Source of the DNA: Chinchilla lanigera
Taxonomy: Eukaryota; Chordata; Mammalia; Rodentia; Chinchillidae
Direction: 5' to 3'
Length of the DNA: 64,000 bases
Assembly: GCF_000276665.1 (NCBI RefSeq)
Contig: NW_004955404.1
Location: 27,960,711-28,024,710, forward strand
Each line of letters opens with the position of its first letter. The first letter of the stretch is position 1. Below, piece by piece: positions 1-12,930 of this stretch. The notes under the pieces were generated by a model, which had not been told where the DNA came from, made no database searches, and saw only the letters and a program-made list of their open reading frames with translations. Made by a program: the position numbers and the translations under genes.

Positions 1-642
1 AGCAGCAGAAATTATAGGGACTTTCTTCTCCCAGACATCTTATCTCTCCTCATTCCTACTGGGTTGTGTACAATGGTTACTGAACGGGGCATATTTCAGA
101 TGTAAGGGTTTTTTTAATAGAACATCTCTATTAAGCATTTCAGTATTCTCCATAGTTTTCCATGAAAACTGGCAAGCCAGTAGTTTGTGAGGTTTTATAC
201 TTCTCAGCTCTCGACCTAATAGTATTTTATGTTCTTTTTTCTTTCACATCTCTTACATCATCTGATTTTCACTGTAGTCCTGCGAGGTTGTATAATAAGT
301 GCCCTCTTCCCTCACTTATGCCACTTTCTTCTGAGAGAATCATACTTGGTCCACATTTTGGGAAGCCATGTATTTCATGGGAAGCTTAATCATTCCATCT
401 TGTTAGCCTAAGTTTGATCTTTCACACTGCATGGCCAGTGATTGGTTTAGGAAAGAGATGTAAGGTGAAGTCTCTAAGCGCCTCTGGAGAAAGTCTTTAA
501 ATACACCTGGGAGTAACTGCTCTCTTTTCCTGCACTTTTATCACATAAGACAAAATCAGCTGTAAGAATATACATACAAATATACCTGAGTGTAAAATAA
601 CATGCTTCATGGACCCCTAATGCCTCAACCAAAACTACAAAG
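1..642. other. No recognisable feature
   Basis: AT-rich sequence without gene, splice-site pair or repeat that I can name. The short open frames here have no family resemblance. Confidence 0.5.
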
Positions 643-662
643 CTACACACACACACACAAAA

Positions 663-698
<36 letters not shown>

Positions 699-709
699 AG
701 AGAGAGATA
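643..709. repeat. (CA)n/(GA)n microsatellite
   Basis: CA repeat broken by aaaaacat, ending in a short GA run. Confidence 0.98.
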
Positions 710-949
710 CACACTACAAAGCTAAACACCTCACCCAAAGAAAAACTGATGCAGAAAAAAAGTCAAGGAATGAGCTATACAAATGCATCAAAAGGGCTGA
801 ATCTCAGGGTTGAATGGAAAGCCACCTGCAGATAAATGCATGTAGTATGGTTGCATTTATATAAAGTTGAAAACCATACACAACTAAAAAAAATCTTAGG
901 TACACAGACACAGAAAGCCTCCAAAGAAAAGTAAGAAGATTGTTATGGT

Positions 950-2110
950 TTGAATGTGTTCCCTTCAAAATGCAAGTGTTGCCCATGTGACAGTGCTCCT
1001 AGCATTCCAACAGTGAGTGTTTCCCCACCCCAGCTGTGGCTCACGGGGCCCATACGTGGCATAAACCACCACTCTGGAGGGTATAACCCATCACCCTGGG
1101 AGCGCTCACATGGTGCTAACCCGAAAGACTTACAGAGTGCAAGAGAGCTATGGGAGGATGTCTTCCTCCACCTGGACTCCAAACATTACCCAGGCAGAGG
1201 GTTACCGCAGGGGTGTAGCCACCGATCCCCCTTAAGACAGCGGTTAGTGGAGCCGTGTGGGCAAGTTTCCTCTTGAGACCCCAGACCTGAAGAGCCCTCA
1301 GTACCCAGCATCATCCTCGGCAGTTGCAGACCTTTAAACCAACCCGGTAGAGCTGGGGGATGGGTGATGCCAGGCAGAGCTACACAGGCAGGGTCCCATG
1401 AAATGTGGAAGGCCCAACTGTCACCCCAATATATCTGCAAAGAGGGTTATGGAGTGAAAGGAAATTATGTTGATTCCTCAAGATTTCATGACTTTTGCCA
1501 TGTTGGGTTTTGGACTTACTTGGAAAGTGCTACTCCCTTTTTCTTTTCTATTGTCCATTTTGGAGTGGAACTGTCCATCATCTGCCTGTCCCAACACTGT
1601 ATTTTGAAAGCACAGAATTTGATGTCACAGGCTCAGAGCTGCAGGGCAACTTGCCTCCGGATAGGTCATGCCTTCAGTCCCATTATCTGATCGAGCTCTT
1701 CAGCTCTGTAAGCTTTCCAGGGGTTGTTGAACTGAGTTAAGACTTTTAGGGATATTAGGATGGAATGAATACATTTTGTATGTGAGAAGGATGTGAATTT
1801 GGGGGGATCATGGATGGAATATTATGGTTTTACTATGCATGTCACCTCCAAATTTCAAGTGCTTCTAATGTGATTGCATGAAATGGTAGGCCCCTGAAGA
1901 GGTGACTAAGCCCCCAGGGTTCCTTCCTTGTGAGTGGGGATTAGGTGCCTTTATAGGGTAAGGTGACTGGTATTTGCTCTTCTGCCTTCTTCTATGTGAG
2001 AATACTGCAAAAGCCACTCATCAGACCAAACAAAAGTATTTAATCCTGGACTTCCCAGCCTCCTGAACTGGTATGAAAAAGGTCTGTTCTTTACAAATGA
2101 CCTCCTCTGT
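950..2110 (+). mobile_element. MaLR (ERVL-type) retroelement: internal region and 3' LTR
   Basis: A MaLR-like start (tgttatggtttgaatgtgtt) at 946 is followed by internal-region text (ggttatggagtgaaagg, ctgggttttggacttacttg-like, gttgaactgagttaagactt). A second LTR begins at 1830 (tattatggttt) and runs through aggcccctgaagaggtgac, ctatgtgagaatactgc and tcctggacttcccagcctcc to about 2110. Two LTR starts in the same orientation suggest a collapsed provirus. No open reading frame of interest remains. Confidence 0.6.
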
Positions 2111-2378
2111 GCAGCAGGTCCAACCAAGAAGAGACTAAATTCTACAAAGAAAAAATAAGAAGATGATAGATACAAAGTACAGGAGAAGTTCCATGTGATG
2201 CAGATAGAAGGAAGGACTGAGGAGGGTCCACGGGTCCTCCTGCTGTTCTCAAGCTCAGTGATAGGGGAAAGAGGCTCATTTGTCCTTGGTGGTGGTAGTT
2301 TATTGGGTTTTTTTTGGGGGGGGGAGTGCTTGGTGCATTGCATAGTTTTCAATATTTAATAAAAACTAACAAAGAAAC

Positions 2379-2415
2379 CAGGCATGGTGGTGCACAGCTG
2401 TAAGCCCAGCCCAGC
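2379..2415 (+). mobile_element. B1 5' fragment
   Basis: ccaggcatggtggtgcacag then ctgtaagcccagc; the rest is missing. Confidence 0.5.
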
Positions 2416-4022
2416 CGAGACACCACGACCTGTGCCACAATACGGAACAAATCTAGAACCTTGCCCCTCTCCTAGAGATTCCATCCAGAATAAAAAGCAT
2501 TTGAGTCGCACAGCACTCCTGCACTCTCAGGCATGGATATGGGGTCCTTCCCTCCGCATCATCCCATCTTCTAACTGTGCTTCTACCTCTCCACTCATTT
2601 TTCTTCCAAACTGTGATAACTTAATCTAATCCAGACAGATGGGCCGCCATCTGTCCAATATTATTCTATGCCTCTAGCTTGTGGTATACTTTTACACCTA
2701 TCAGTCCTTCAGAGTTCTCATTTTTGACACTAATTTTCTTATAATTCAAAAAAACCCTTTTTCTTCAACTACTACTCTTGCCCTGGATGTCAAGTGTGTA
2801 TTAAAACTCACACTGACTTTTCGCTTAGTTGAGTCCCTTCCTGTGCACCTTTGCACTGCTGTAAGAATAATCATGTACTGAGAGCTGCTGGTACCACATT
2901 TTTGTTGCCTGATTGGGGAGCACAGCGCAGAGGGTCCCAAGGAAGAGAGAAGGGATTACTATTCAAGGCAATTATATCATTGCACTAAAGAATGTTTTGA
3001 AATTAGTTCTGATATTTGATTTCAAAATAAGTACAGAATTAAAAGTGTAAGATATTCTCCTTTATCTTACTGTAAGTTAGTGACATTTATTAATGATGGA
3101 TCAATGAACGCATACATGACACACTCAGCCAGTTTTATTTTGGGAGTTGATGTTGACATGCATTGAGGATCCTTATTAAAAGTAATGATAGAGTAATAAT
3201 ATTATTAAGGATAATTATATTAATAAAAATATTTCTTAAACATATTTACAGTGGGACAACTGTATCCAACAAAAACCCGAAGTCCCAATTTGACTTGGCC
3301 CACTTGCCTGGCTATACAGACATGGATCAGAACTGCAAGGTACCCTGGACATGAGTCACAGCCTCAGCTCTTTCTGTTACAGAGACAACTGCAGTTTGTG
3401 CTCATCACAGGGAGCCGAAAATTACAATCTACATATATTCCTCCTAGGCTGCAAGAATCCAGCATTTCAAAGTGGTTCATTCCAGAGTTTCCCTGCCATT
3501 TCCATATCTGTTAGGTTGCTCTCACTTATTCTGGGTTCCGGACCCGGATGACCTGAGTCACCTCACCATAGTATCTTTCCTTACAGAAAAACTTTGATGG
3601 GAAAAAATACAGGGACAACTTGCCGATTCATCTGTCCTCGCAGTGTGGCCAACTAGAAAGGGGTGAGGGGTTCATTTTTGTTTTGTTCTAACTATCAAGG
3701 AATGGTTGGGTCATCCCTGGGCCTCATTACTATTCTTCTCACATTCTGTCTGTCAAATGAGAATTTTTATGAGACATAACACAGGAGGCAGCACTGGATG
3801 ATGACTCACCCTACAGTGAAACTCAGCTGGACCAGTAGGACCCCTTGAGCTGACTCAAGGGCCATGAGTAGAATCTTCCTCTATCTGGCTACTGTTGAAA
3901 GCACTAACATCATGTTCAATCCAGTTTACAGCCCATGGTTTACCACTGTTGGACAATGACTGTACTCACTATTTTATCTTCATGTACGGGCTGCCACGAA
4001 CATCTTTATAGAATATTTTTTC
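2416..4022. other. Unassigned sequence
   Basis: No repeat or gene recognised. Confidence 0.45.
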
Positions 4023-4107
4023 TGGGCTGTGGATACAGCTCAGTGGCATAAGCACTTACCTGGCAAGCCTGAGGTCATGACTTTGATTCCTGGTACAAAA
4101 AAAAATA
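4023..4107 (+). mobile_element. ID SINE, diverged
   Basis: gctgtggatacagctcagtg ... cctggcaagcctgaggtcatg plus A-tail. Confidence 0.8.
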
Positions 4108-5072
4108 GAATATTTTTTCTTCTGTTGAATTTCTTCCATGTGATAAATTCCCATCAATGAAATTATTAAAACTATTACAAATGTCAATTATGACAATTGC
4201 AAAAAATGAGATTTTGGATAAAACACTGTCATGAAAAAAGAGACAAATTTGCCTGAAAAATCACAAGAACTGTACATGTGGTCAAGATTTGGAAAGAATA
4301 TGTCAAAATAAAAATTGCATGAACATAATGGAATTATAAATGGCTTCTTTCTTCTTTCAAAATTTATAAAATAATATTAAATTTTGATGGAATTTTTAAA
4401 AGACCATTGACACTCTCTAACTATGAGAGCACGTTCGTTTCTCATTGACAATTCTCATTCTTATTCTTTAAAGAGGAAATGGAAAAAGAATGGCTTTTCT
4501 TCAGAACCTCATAGCTATTTAATGACATACCATACTTGCATTTTCTGCTAGAGGTTTCAATATTTGCAAGTATCCAAAGGACAAAATCAAAGAGAAACAG
4601 TACCCCATTTTTACTACACTGCTCTTTCTCATAAATATGCGCACTTGGGAGGTTATAATAATGATTGGTGTACTAATTAAACAGAAGAAGAAGAATACTT
4701 CCATTTTTAGTTCTCCTTCATTCAGATTTTAATTCTCACCTTGTATATAAATTCCAGAAGAAAGATAAACAATAAGATGGAAACAATATTAAAGGTTAAG
4801 TGTCTTTGCTTTGAGTGGACAAGTTAGTATTTCCTTTATCTGTAAAATTAAAAGATTTCTAAGAGCCATTAATGTTTTCTAGTTGTTTAAGTCAGAATAT
4901 AACGACCCTAACTCTTGCTTCGTTTGTTTCCAAGTTTCATTATGTCACATTACCTTTTTTTTCAACAATTAGGTGGCTTCTTAAAAAGAAGCTTTTGTCT
5001 TACATCAAAAAACTTCCATATAGGCTGAAGCAGATGCTATTTCAAAAAAAAATCAAGGTCTAATTCATTTCA

Positions 5073-5172
5073 GGGCCGGGGATATAGCTTAGCGGCACAG
5101 CACCTGCCTAGCAAGCACAAGGTCCTGAGTTTGATTCTTGGTACCAAAATACAAAGCAAAACAAAACAAAAA
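5073..5172 (+). mobile_element. ID SINE, diverged
   Basis: gggccggggatatagcttag ... cctagcaagcacaaggtcctg, with an (AAAAC)n tail. Confidence 0.8.
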
Positions 5173-6490
5173 CACTAATTCATTTCACTCTGAAATCAAG
5201 GTACACAAATCCTGTAGGCAGCTAATAAGAATGCTATCTTTTTAAAATTATTCTCCCTACTTTAAAAAACTGGCATCTGAATTTACTGTGTGAGAGAGAA
5301 ACACAGAGAGACAGAGAGACAGGAGAGTCCCACTTTGGAAAAATACAACAGGGGAAAACACAAGCAAAGGGAGTTGCAAGAAAAACAGCAATTGCTGTTC
5401 TCTATCAGCTTGTATTTGCTAATCTGGGAGCCTTGCAAATAGGTCACTCATTAAAAGTTTATGTGGTGAATTCAGGAAGGCTGATCCTGAGGAGAGAACA
5501 GTAAAGGTTTTATGGATCATTCTGGGTGGGCATAAGCAACGGACAGAACCCGAAGCATACATACGCCATTTCTCTTTCACATACTCATCCAGCTGTTCAG
5601 GAAGGATTCCGTTACTACTTAGTCTTAAGAAAACACATCAGTTTTTTTTTTCTCTTTCTCAGGAATCTAGAGAAGAAAAACTTGGCTACACAATTATAGT
5701 CCTTCATTCCTCACACCCCTTTTACACATGTGTGTATGCTGGACTGCCAGGCCTGGAGATGAGGAGGATATCAAAGAAATTGCTTAAGGAATTAGCAGGA
5801 CAATTTCTTTTCTCTTTTAAAGAATATCCTCTTTTTTAATTTAAAAACTTTTCAAATCCCTTCAGATCCCTGTGGACCAGTCAGCAACAATGTATACTGG
5901 AAATGGAAATGTTATTGAGATTTTTTTAAAGCTGTTTTAGTGTCTACTAACGTAGGTAACTAACAGACGTACACATACTTAGAAAAATGTACAAACTCAC
6001 ATTAATAAAAACTAAAAGTACTCCATCTGAGAATCTTACTAGCTGTGTTTTCCTAGCATTTGTGGAATACTTTCCAAATATAATTTCCAAAAATAATTTC
6101 ATAAATTTCCAGTTCCCGTCTACATCTGGATGCTTTAATCCTGTCATTCAGGACCTCCTCACGGTTCTCTGGATGATCTTGTTCCCTTCATTTCACTGTC
6201 AAGGGGGCTGTCTGTTCTGTTTAGCATAGCATCAAGCTTAGGGCATAATAATCATAAGGATTTACATACTGAACTCTGGTAATATTCCTAAAAGACATTA
6301 CAACAAATAATGAACAGCTATACTCACATTTTCTCCAAACTAAGTCACTTATAAGATTAAACACTTTAAAAGTCCCCTGATTATTTATTGAATTTTCCCC
6401 TTGGTTTAGATTTTTAGTAACCGCATAAATGATATCCTTGTTGTGTTATTTTTTTATGTGAAACTTGGTCATTTCATATCATATTATGAA
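5173..6490. other. Unassigned sequence
   Basis: Includes a short GA-rich run near 5290-5320. No gene seen. Confidence 0.45.
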
Positions 6491-6630
6491 GCTGGGCATG
6501 GTGATGCACTCCTGTATTCCCAGCCCTTAGGAGGCTAAAGCAGGAGAGTCATTAGAGCTTGAGGCCAGCCTGGGCTACATAGTTTGAGAACAGCCTAAAC
6601 TACATAGTGAGACCCTGTCTCAAAACACAA
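6491..6630 (+). mobile_element. B1-type SINE
   Basis: gctgggcatggtgatgcact ... gccagcctgggctacat, ending gagaccctgtctcaaaa. No clear target duplication. Confidence 0.85.
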
Positions 6631-7003
6631 ATGAATCATATTACATTATGAGATTCCAATCTTCTTTGAACCTTCTTTTTCCAGCAGAGGAAGAAGGTTG
6701 CTGATTCAGCCCCGGCTGCCCATTTGGCTTACACTGATGCCGGAAGTGGGCCCTCCTCTGACTGCGGGGGAGGGGAGGCTGTTCCATCACCCTGCATGGT
6801 CTCCACTGACCCTGAGAAAGGGGTGATTTGCTCCTGCTGGCAGTGTTGAAAGTCTTGGTTCTCCCCTCGGCCCCCTTGGTTACCCAGGTTCGAGTTCCCT
6901 GCTTGGCCTCTCCCCTCAGCGGTGGGTCTGGGGTGCCTGCTCCTAGCTGGCAAGTGTGGAGTGGCAGGCTTTCCCTTTCATTGGTGGAGGTGGGGATAAG
7001 GCC

Positions 7004-7045
<42 letters not shown>

Positions 7046-9573
7046 GCTTTCCTGCAGCAGAATGGCTTCTGCCTACACGTTCTTGTTTGTCCACTCCTTC
7101 TCCGGTCCTCTGAGCAGTGGGCTCAGTTTTCCTGGGGGCCTCAATGTCTCCACCTTTTGACATTTCTGGATTTTCGGCTTCTTCAGCTCCAAGTCTGGGG
7201 TAAGTGGGGCAAAGGAAAACTCAAAAGAACTCACCTCACCCGGTATTGTTCCTCAGACGCCCAGTTCACCAGGCAGTCTGCTGCCTCTCTGCTTTCTTTC
7301 ACGGAACCACGCCGTGCTTGTTATATGTGTGATACCTAGGATTCTCAGTTGTGCTTAGTAGTGAGTAGGAAAAGTACATCTATTCCATCTCCCTAGGTGC
7401 ACAAGTTCTTAATTGCAACCTTTCCACCAGTCTTATCTTACCTAGACATAATCTGAGGAAACAAAACCATTACTCTCAAGCTCCATTTAATTTTAAACCC
7501 AAATGTTTGGTTTTCAAATTAGTTTTGATAAAAAACGTGAACGCTCATCCTATGAGTACAACTGACCCCTGCAGTGAGGGGCAGCCTGGAGGGAGGTACA
7601 TGGGATCTTTCTATGCCCCAGGCGGTTTAGAATGGGACTCAGATTTCTAAGTTAGATTCCATCGAGTTCATCATGTCAGGTCAAGTAAACAGCTGAGCTG
7701 GGCACTTGTACATGACTGTGATGAGCCCAGCTGGAATGAATGGAAGAAAACAACTTGGTAAAGGAAAAAGAATAAAGAAGACACCCGGGGAGAAGAGACA
7801 AGAAACAATGGCATTCCAGAGAGCTTGTGTGTGAATGTTTCCGATTTGGCTCTTGAGTTTTTGTTGCTAGTTGCGGATCTTTGTACATACAGGCAACATG
7901 CCCTACCCTCTGGTTTCATGAGTCAGATCCGCTGTATCTTTGTCATAACTTGAGTACATTTCCACTATTTGCAAAGGTTTATGAATCTTGCACAGAGGAT
8001 CTCTACACAGGACTTGGATAAGCACAGGCCTCTGGTGTTGCTGTTACAACCTTCCCTGAGGGACGTGCTTCTCATGAGGGTTGCCGGAGTGACTGTACAC
8101 CCTGAACACTGGCATGACATCCCTTCTTTTTTATGTGCTTGACCGCTTTCCTTCCCTCCCCCACCTACTTCTTTTTGTTTGCCTTTGCTTATTTTCTCTA
8201 TTGTTCTGCAGCATAGTTATTGAATTTTGACAAAGGACACATAACTGGATGAGTTGACCAAAATCTCTAAAGAAGATAAGCTGAAAATAGAAATAATCAT
8301 TACACATGCTGAAAAGCAATGCCTTAAAAAACATACTCAACAGACTATTCGCCATCTTAAATCCAAACAATGAAATTGTATGACCAATTGGTTCAATTGG
8401 GTAAAGCTCTGAGGGGGTCACTGGGTCAGTTTTGAAAGGAAAATCCCTTGATTTCTTCTGAGCTTTCTACATACAAACCAGCTAGTTTCTGTTTCATGAT
8501 CTTGCAAAGCCCTCTTCTAAAAGACTTCACGTGTGAGTTCAGATGGTCTTCCACTTGAGTTCTCTCTGTGGCCTTTCAGGGGAGAGATACTCTGCAGTAG
8601 AACCAATGAGATGAATACTGCAAGTCTCGGAGAATGCCAGGAGTAACAGCCCCTTTCTTTCTCACTGGAAAGACGCACAAGTGATCAGCACAGCAGTGCG
8701 TATGAAAAACCAAAATATCAGTAACTTCTTTACTGGTAAAACTAGATTAGACGAAATAGCTCAGCTGCATCCACCCTGTTCTGGGCACCCCGGTCCGCTA
8801 CCCAGAACTGGGAATTGCTTCCCGGGGTGAAGGGGCACAGCAATGTTCTGCGCTGGAGAACAGAGAACAACTGGAACTCCTGTGAGCTGTTAGCTCCCCA
8901 GAGGAAGAAGAGAAGCTGAGCAGAGCATACCCAGGTATTTACATTTCAAATTTACCCATCAAATAAATTACTCCCGTGGGGAAGAGCTAATAAAGAGGTG
9001 CAGGGAGGTCAGGAGTTTCACTAATTACATTCCTTCCACTGGCGGGAACATCAAAAGTGGGGGTGGGGTGGGGGAGGAGCCGTCTTCCAGAGTACGTTCA
9101 GCCTTTGCAAACACAATTACTCTAGTTCACAGACACTTTTGACATTATTATGAGAAACACTTCCCTAGAATTTGAGGACCCAAAGATTTGCCAGTGTGTA
9201 AGAACGCCTGAAAACACACGCATTATCAGTGATTTCTCCTCCGGGGCCTTTCCGGAATGTTTTACATTGGGGCTGTACTCCTGATTCAGACAATGATAAA
9301 CTCGGTTTGTATTAACAAGGCATGGTAAGAACGGGAGGAGGGAAAAAGGAAGGAAGGGCAGTGAGGGAAACGGAGGGGAGGGAGGAGAAGGGTAATCCCA
9401 GTTAACAAGGACATATAAATAGTCTCCAACTTTTTTTCTCTATCTCCTTGGAGTTCTGCACTAAGTGGAGAAAACAATTTCAAAGTCCGGAAGCTTAACA
9501 GACAAAAAGACTATCTTTGCCAGGCTATATTTTCTTTCCCTAATTATTCTCTGTGCAAAAATTACTTTGTCAA
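6631..9573. other. Unassigned sequence
   Basis: Moderately GC-richer around 6.7-7.3 and 8.7-9.1 kb. No conserved protein text or splice pattern that I recognise; a regulatory role cannot be judged from one sequence. Confidence 0.4.
7009..7044. repeat. (GT)n microsatellite
   Basis: About 18 uninterrupted GT units. Confidence 0.98.
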
Positions 9574-9733
9574 GCCAGGTGTGGTGGTACATGCCTGTAA
9601 TCAGGAGGCTGAGGCAGGAAGATCACTGCGAGTTCAAGGCCGGCCTGGGCTACAAAGTGAGCTCAAGGCCAGCCTGAACTACAGAGAGAGACCCTGTTTC
9701 CAAAAGGCTATAAAGAAAAAAAAAAAAAAAAAA
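9574..9733 (+). mobile_element. B1-type SINE
   Basis: gccaggtgtggtggtacatg ... gccggcctgggctacaaagtg with the internal duplication and a long A-tail; it lacks the cccagcac block (small deletion). Confidence 0.9.
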
Positions 9734-9799
9734 TCGAGAGAACAAAGATTGGCTTGGGGAAATGTGTAAATTTTTAGCATATGTGTGCTATAAAGAATT

Positions 9800-10480
9800 A
9801 TTACATTCCTCGTATGCAGCTGATGTGTGTATTTAATACATCTCAACTTTTTTATACCCTTCCCTCACTCCCATCTCTCCTTACATTTATTGGCCCCCTT
9901 CCCATTTGCAAAAGATCTACTTATTTTCTATTACCTACCTTTTATTTTCCTCATTATACATTGGGTTTTTCATGTAAGAGAAAGCATGCAATATTTAAGC
10001 TTGTGTGTCTGATTTAGTTTACTTAAGACTATGGTCTCAAAGTACATCTATTTTCCTACAAATGAGTAATTTCTTTTTCTTTACGGCAGAGTGGTACTCC
10101 ATTGCATATATTTTCTTTATCTATTCATCTGTTGATGGGCATATGGTTGCTTCCGAGATTCAGCTATCACGAAGTGTGCCATAAACATGGGTATGCATGT
10201 GTCACTAATATGATGTCTTTAATTCTTCTGTGAAGATACCTAGAAGAGGACTATCTGGCTGAAGTGGAATTTCTAGTTTTGGTTTTTGAGGAATCTCCAT
10301 ACTAATTTCCATAATGGTTGTACTAGTTTACATTTCCACCTGACATATAACCCATCTCCCACGTACCAGATTTATTACTTGATTTCATGATGATGGCCAT
10401 TCTTTCTGGAGGTGGAATCTCACTATTATAATCTGCATTTCTCTAACAAAGATGTTGGATATTTTTCCACAGAATAATCA
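9800..10480 (-). mobile_element. L1 3' portion (sense half of a 5'-inverted L1)
   Basis: Contains the reverse-strand landmarks atctattcatctgttgatgg, cataaacatgggtatgc, gaggaatctccatactaatt and ataatggttgtactagttta, all from the L1 ORF2/3'UTR. Together with the next feature it forms one inverted insertion. Confidence 0.85.
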
Positions 10481-10955
10481 AATTGAGTAGTGTAGCAGCA
10501 TACAAAATCAACACACAAAAATCAATACTGTTCTTGTATACCAACAATGAACTCCATCTCCCAAAATTAGGAACACAATATCATTCACAATAGCATCAAT
10601 AAAAATTAAACATTTGTGCCTGGCATGGTGGCACACACCTGTAATCCCAGCACTCGGGAAGGCTGAGGCAGGAGGATCGATGCGAGTTCAAGACTCGCCT
10701 GAGCTACAAAGTGAGCTCAAGGTCAGCTTGCACTGCACAGCGAGACCCTGCCTCAAAAAGACAAGAAAAAAAACATTAAATACTTAAGAATTAACCTAAC
10801 CAAGGAAGCAAAAGACTTGTACAATAAAAATTACCGTACTCTGAAAAAGGAGATCAAAGAGACATCAGACAAAAAGTAAAGACATCCCCTGTTCCTGGGT
10901 AGGCAGAACCAGTATCATCAAAATGACCGTATTTCCCAAACAGAGATGTGCATTT
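10481..10955 (+). mobile_element. L1 ORF2 segment in opposite orientation (inverted 5' half)
   Basis: Plus-strand L1 ORF2 text: tacaaaatcaacacacaaaa, acctaaccaaggaagcaaaag, agacatcccctgttcctggg and ccgtatttcccaaa. It abuts the minus-strand 3' part at about 10480 and is interrupted by a B1 (10616-10773). Confidence 0.8.
10616..10773 (+). mobile_element. B1-type SINE inserted in L1
   Basis: gcctggcatggtggcacaca ... gcgagaccctgcctcaaaaag. L1 sequence resumes on both sides. Confidence 0.9.
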
Positions 10956-12300
10956 CTAACTAATGTTAAGGGAGGAGTGAAGCAGCACACCACGCTGTGA
11001 TCATATCAAACACATTCTAGGGATGTCGCTATGCAGGTCTTTCCTGGCGCTGACAGCCAATGAATACCAGGGTCATTCATTCCGCTCCAGACCAGAGGGC
11101 AAGACTGGGGGCCAAAGGGAGCAGAGACTGAAGCTGGGGGCTTTTCCCAGAATCCTCCTTGATTCCGAGGAAGAATCAGACTTTGTTTCAGTTCTGAAAA
11201 CAAAAACCACAAACATGTACTTGGGAGCTGGAGTACTACGTACCTGACTTTTCCTGCTTACTGTTTCACCAAACACAAGTTCGGAAATGGCACCCATTTC
11301 CCCGGCAAGGTTTTGTGGGTGGCCAGGCTAGGTAGCACGGAATGATTGTTGGGATACCTGCTGAACTGTGGCCAATCACAGACTCGTTAAGTACATTTTT
11401 AGGGGCAACTGGGAAGTTGGTCACCCTGTGGGGCTCACAGTTGGAGAATAAAGAGAATGAAGGGTCAGAATCAAACAGATAGAAACACACACTGCCACTT
11501 CAGTGAGTGCACTAACGATCAACAGGCCAGGTGTGAGGTACCTGAATGCTCAGGAACCTCTGTGGGAAGTAAGGCTTGCAGCTCTTCTTTTCCACCTTTG
11601 TGGTTTCCGGCCTGAGCAGCTCTCCTGTTGACATTAGGAGAAAGGGGTTTCTGTAAACCATAAAAATCAAGCCCAACGCTTTCCACGTCACTGTAAGCCA
11701 CTCACTGCAAGCCACTTACTCTGCCACTGCAGATGCTAAGAGCACTGTGAAGTGTGCATCAGTGCACGGCACACACCACCCAAACTGCAGGCCTGCGTCT
11801 TGCTTCAGCTCCAGATGTCACACTTCAGTTCAAGTGCAAAGAACTTGGGAAGAGAACAGGATGTGGTTCCAAATTTCATAACCTCGAATGAACTAGCGAA
11901 GGGATATCCAGAGAAACACAAAACATTCCAGGTGGGTGGGGGGGGGTGAACGAATGAGCTGAACTGATCAGTGTGTTCTGCATGTGGAAAGCCCATGTGA
12001 GCACTGTTGCCAACAGCACGAAAAGGAGAACTGGTTCCGAAGGTGGTGTGCTGCTGATCCTTCTGAAGAAGCTTGTCACGCTGGCTTTCCTGATACGAAT
12101 TTGGCTGTCGGAGGAGCTGAGGATGGCTGCAGTTCTCAGGGAGAGCTCTGGTCTTTACCTTGAACATCACTTCCTGACTCCAGGGCAGATTCCTCAGCCT
12201 GCTGGTACAGATCCTTCATCCTGCTAGTGCAGAAGTTCCAGCTTCTACCCACTGACCTTTCGGCCTTCCCAGTGCAGATCCTTGATACAGAGTTGTATGA
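10956..12300. other. Unassigned sequence upstream of the 42-bp minisatellite
   Basis: Several open frames on both strands but none with recognisable domains. Possibly old LTR material. Confidence 0.4.
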
Positions 12301-12460
12301 GACAGTCACGGGCTCTAGGCCTCCAGATGGACTCATAGAGGACATTGCCATGGGCTCTAGGTCTTCAGCTGGACTCCTGCTGGACATTGCCATGGGCTCT
12401 AGGCCTTGAGCTGGACTCCTGCTGGACATTGCCATGGGCTCTAGGCCTTGAGCTGGACTC
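12301..12460. repeat. 42-bp minisatellite, about 4 units
   Basis: Units start at 12301 (40 bp, diverged), 12341, 12383 and 12425; the last three are nearly identical (gacattgccatgggctctag...). On the minus strand the period is 14 codons and the frame stays open (repeated LEPMAMSSRSPA), but nothing else supports a gene. Confidence 0.9.
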
Positions 12461-12644
12461 TGCATGGGCTCCAGGCCCTCATGGATTCTTTCGGTCTCTA
12501 GTGTGTGGACAGATCTCTTGCACTCTTCTGCATTTGACTTTTTGAGCGAACATTATAGAATAATCCTATAAATTATGTGTCCTGTATTAGATCTGTTCCC
12601 TTGCAAACCCTGAATGCAACAGGGTGTGTTTGCAAAGGTGCTTC

Positions 12645-12930
12645 CTTGCTTGAAGAGATTTGCACTTGAATGGGAAGGCTGAGCACATGGGTAGGCATCA
12701 TCCAATCTACTGGGAGTCCTAACAACAGAAAGGTGGAAGGAGGGCAAATTCAGTCTCTTAGCTGAGACACCTGTCTTCTGCACTCAGAGACCCTGGTTCT
12801 TGGGCCTTTGCACTTCAGGACTTAACACCAGTACCAACACACCACAGCTCTGGATTCAGACTGGGAACTACAGGAACATCTGAGTTTTGGACTTTCACAG
12901 ACATGAACAGACCCTGAATTATGAACATTT
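12645..12930 (+). mobile_element. Possible LTR fragment
   Basis: gagaccctggttcttgggcc followed by cacttcaggacttaacacc and tgagttttggactttcacag has the character of an old ERVL-type LTR. I cannot name the family. Confidence 0.3.

Noticed and set aside
6828..7339. 110- and 127-codon plus-strand frames
   Set aside because: Both run through a (GT)n microsatellite and have no recognisable domain.
12136..12465. 109-codon minus-strand frame as a gene
   Set aside because: It is driven by the 42-bp minisatellite, with no start context, splice partner or homology that I can see.
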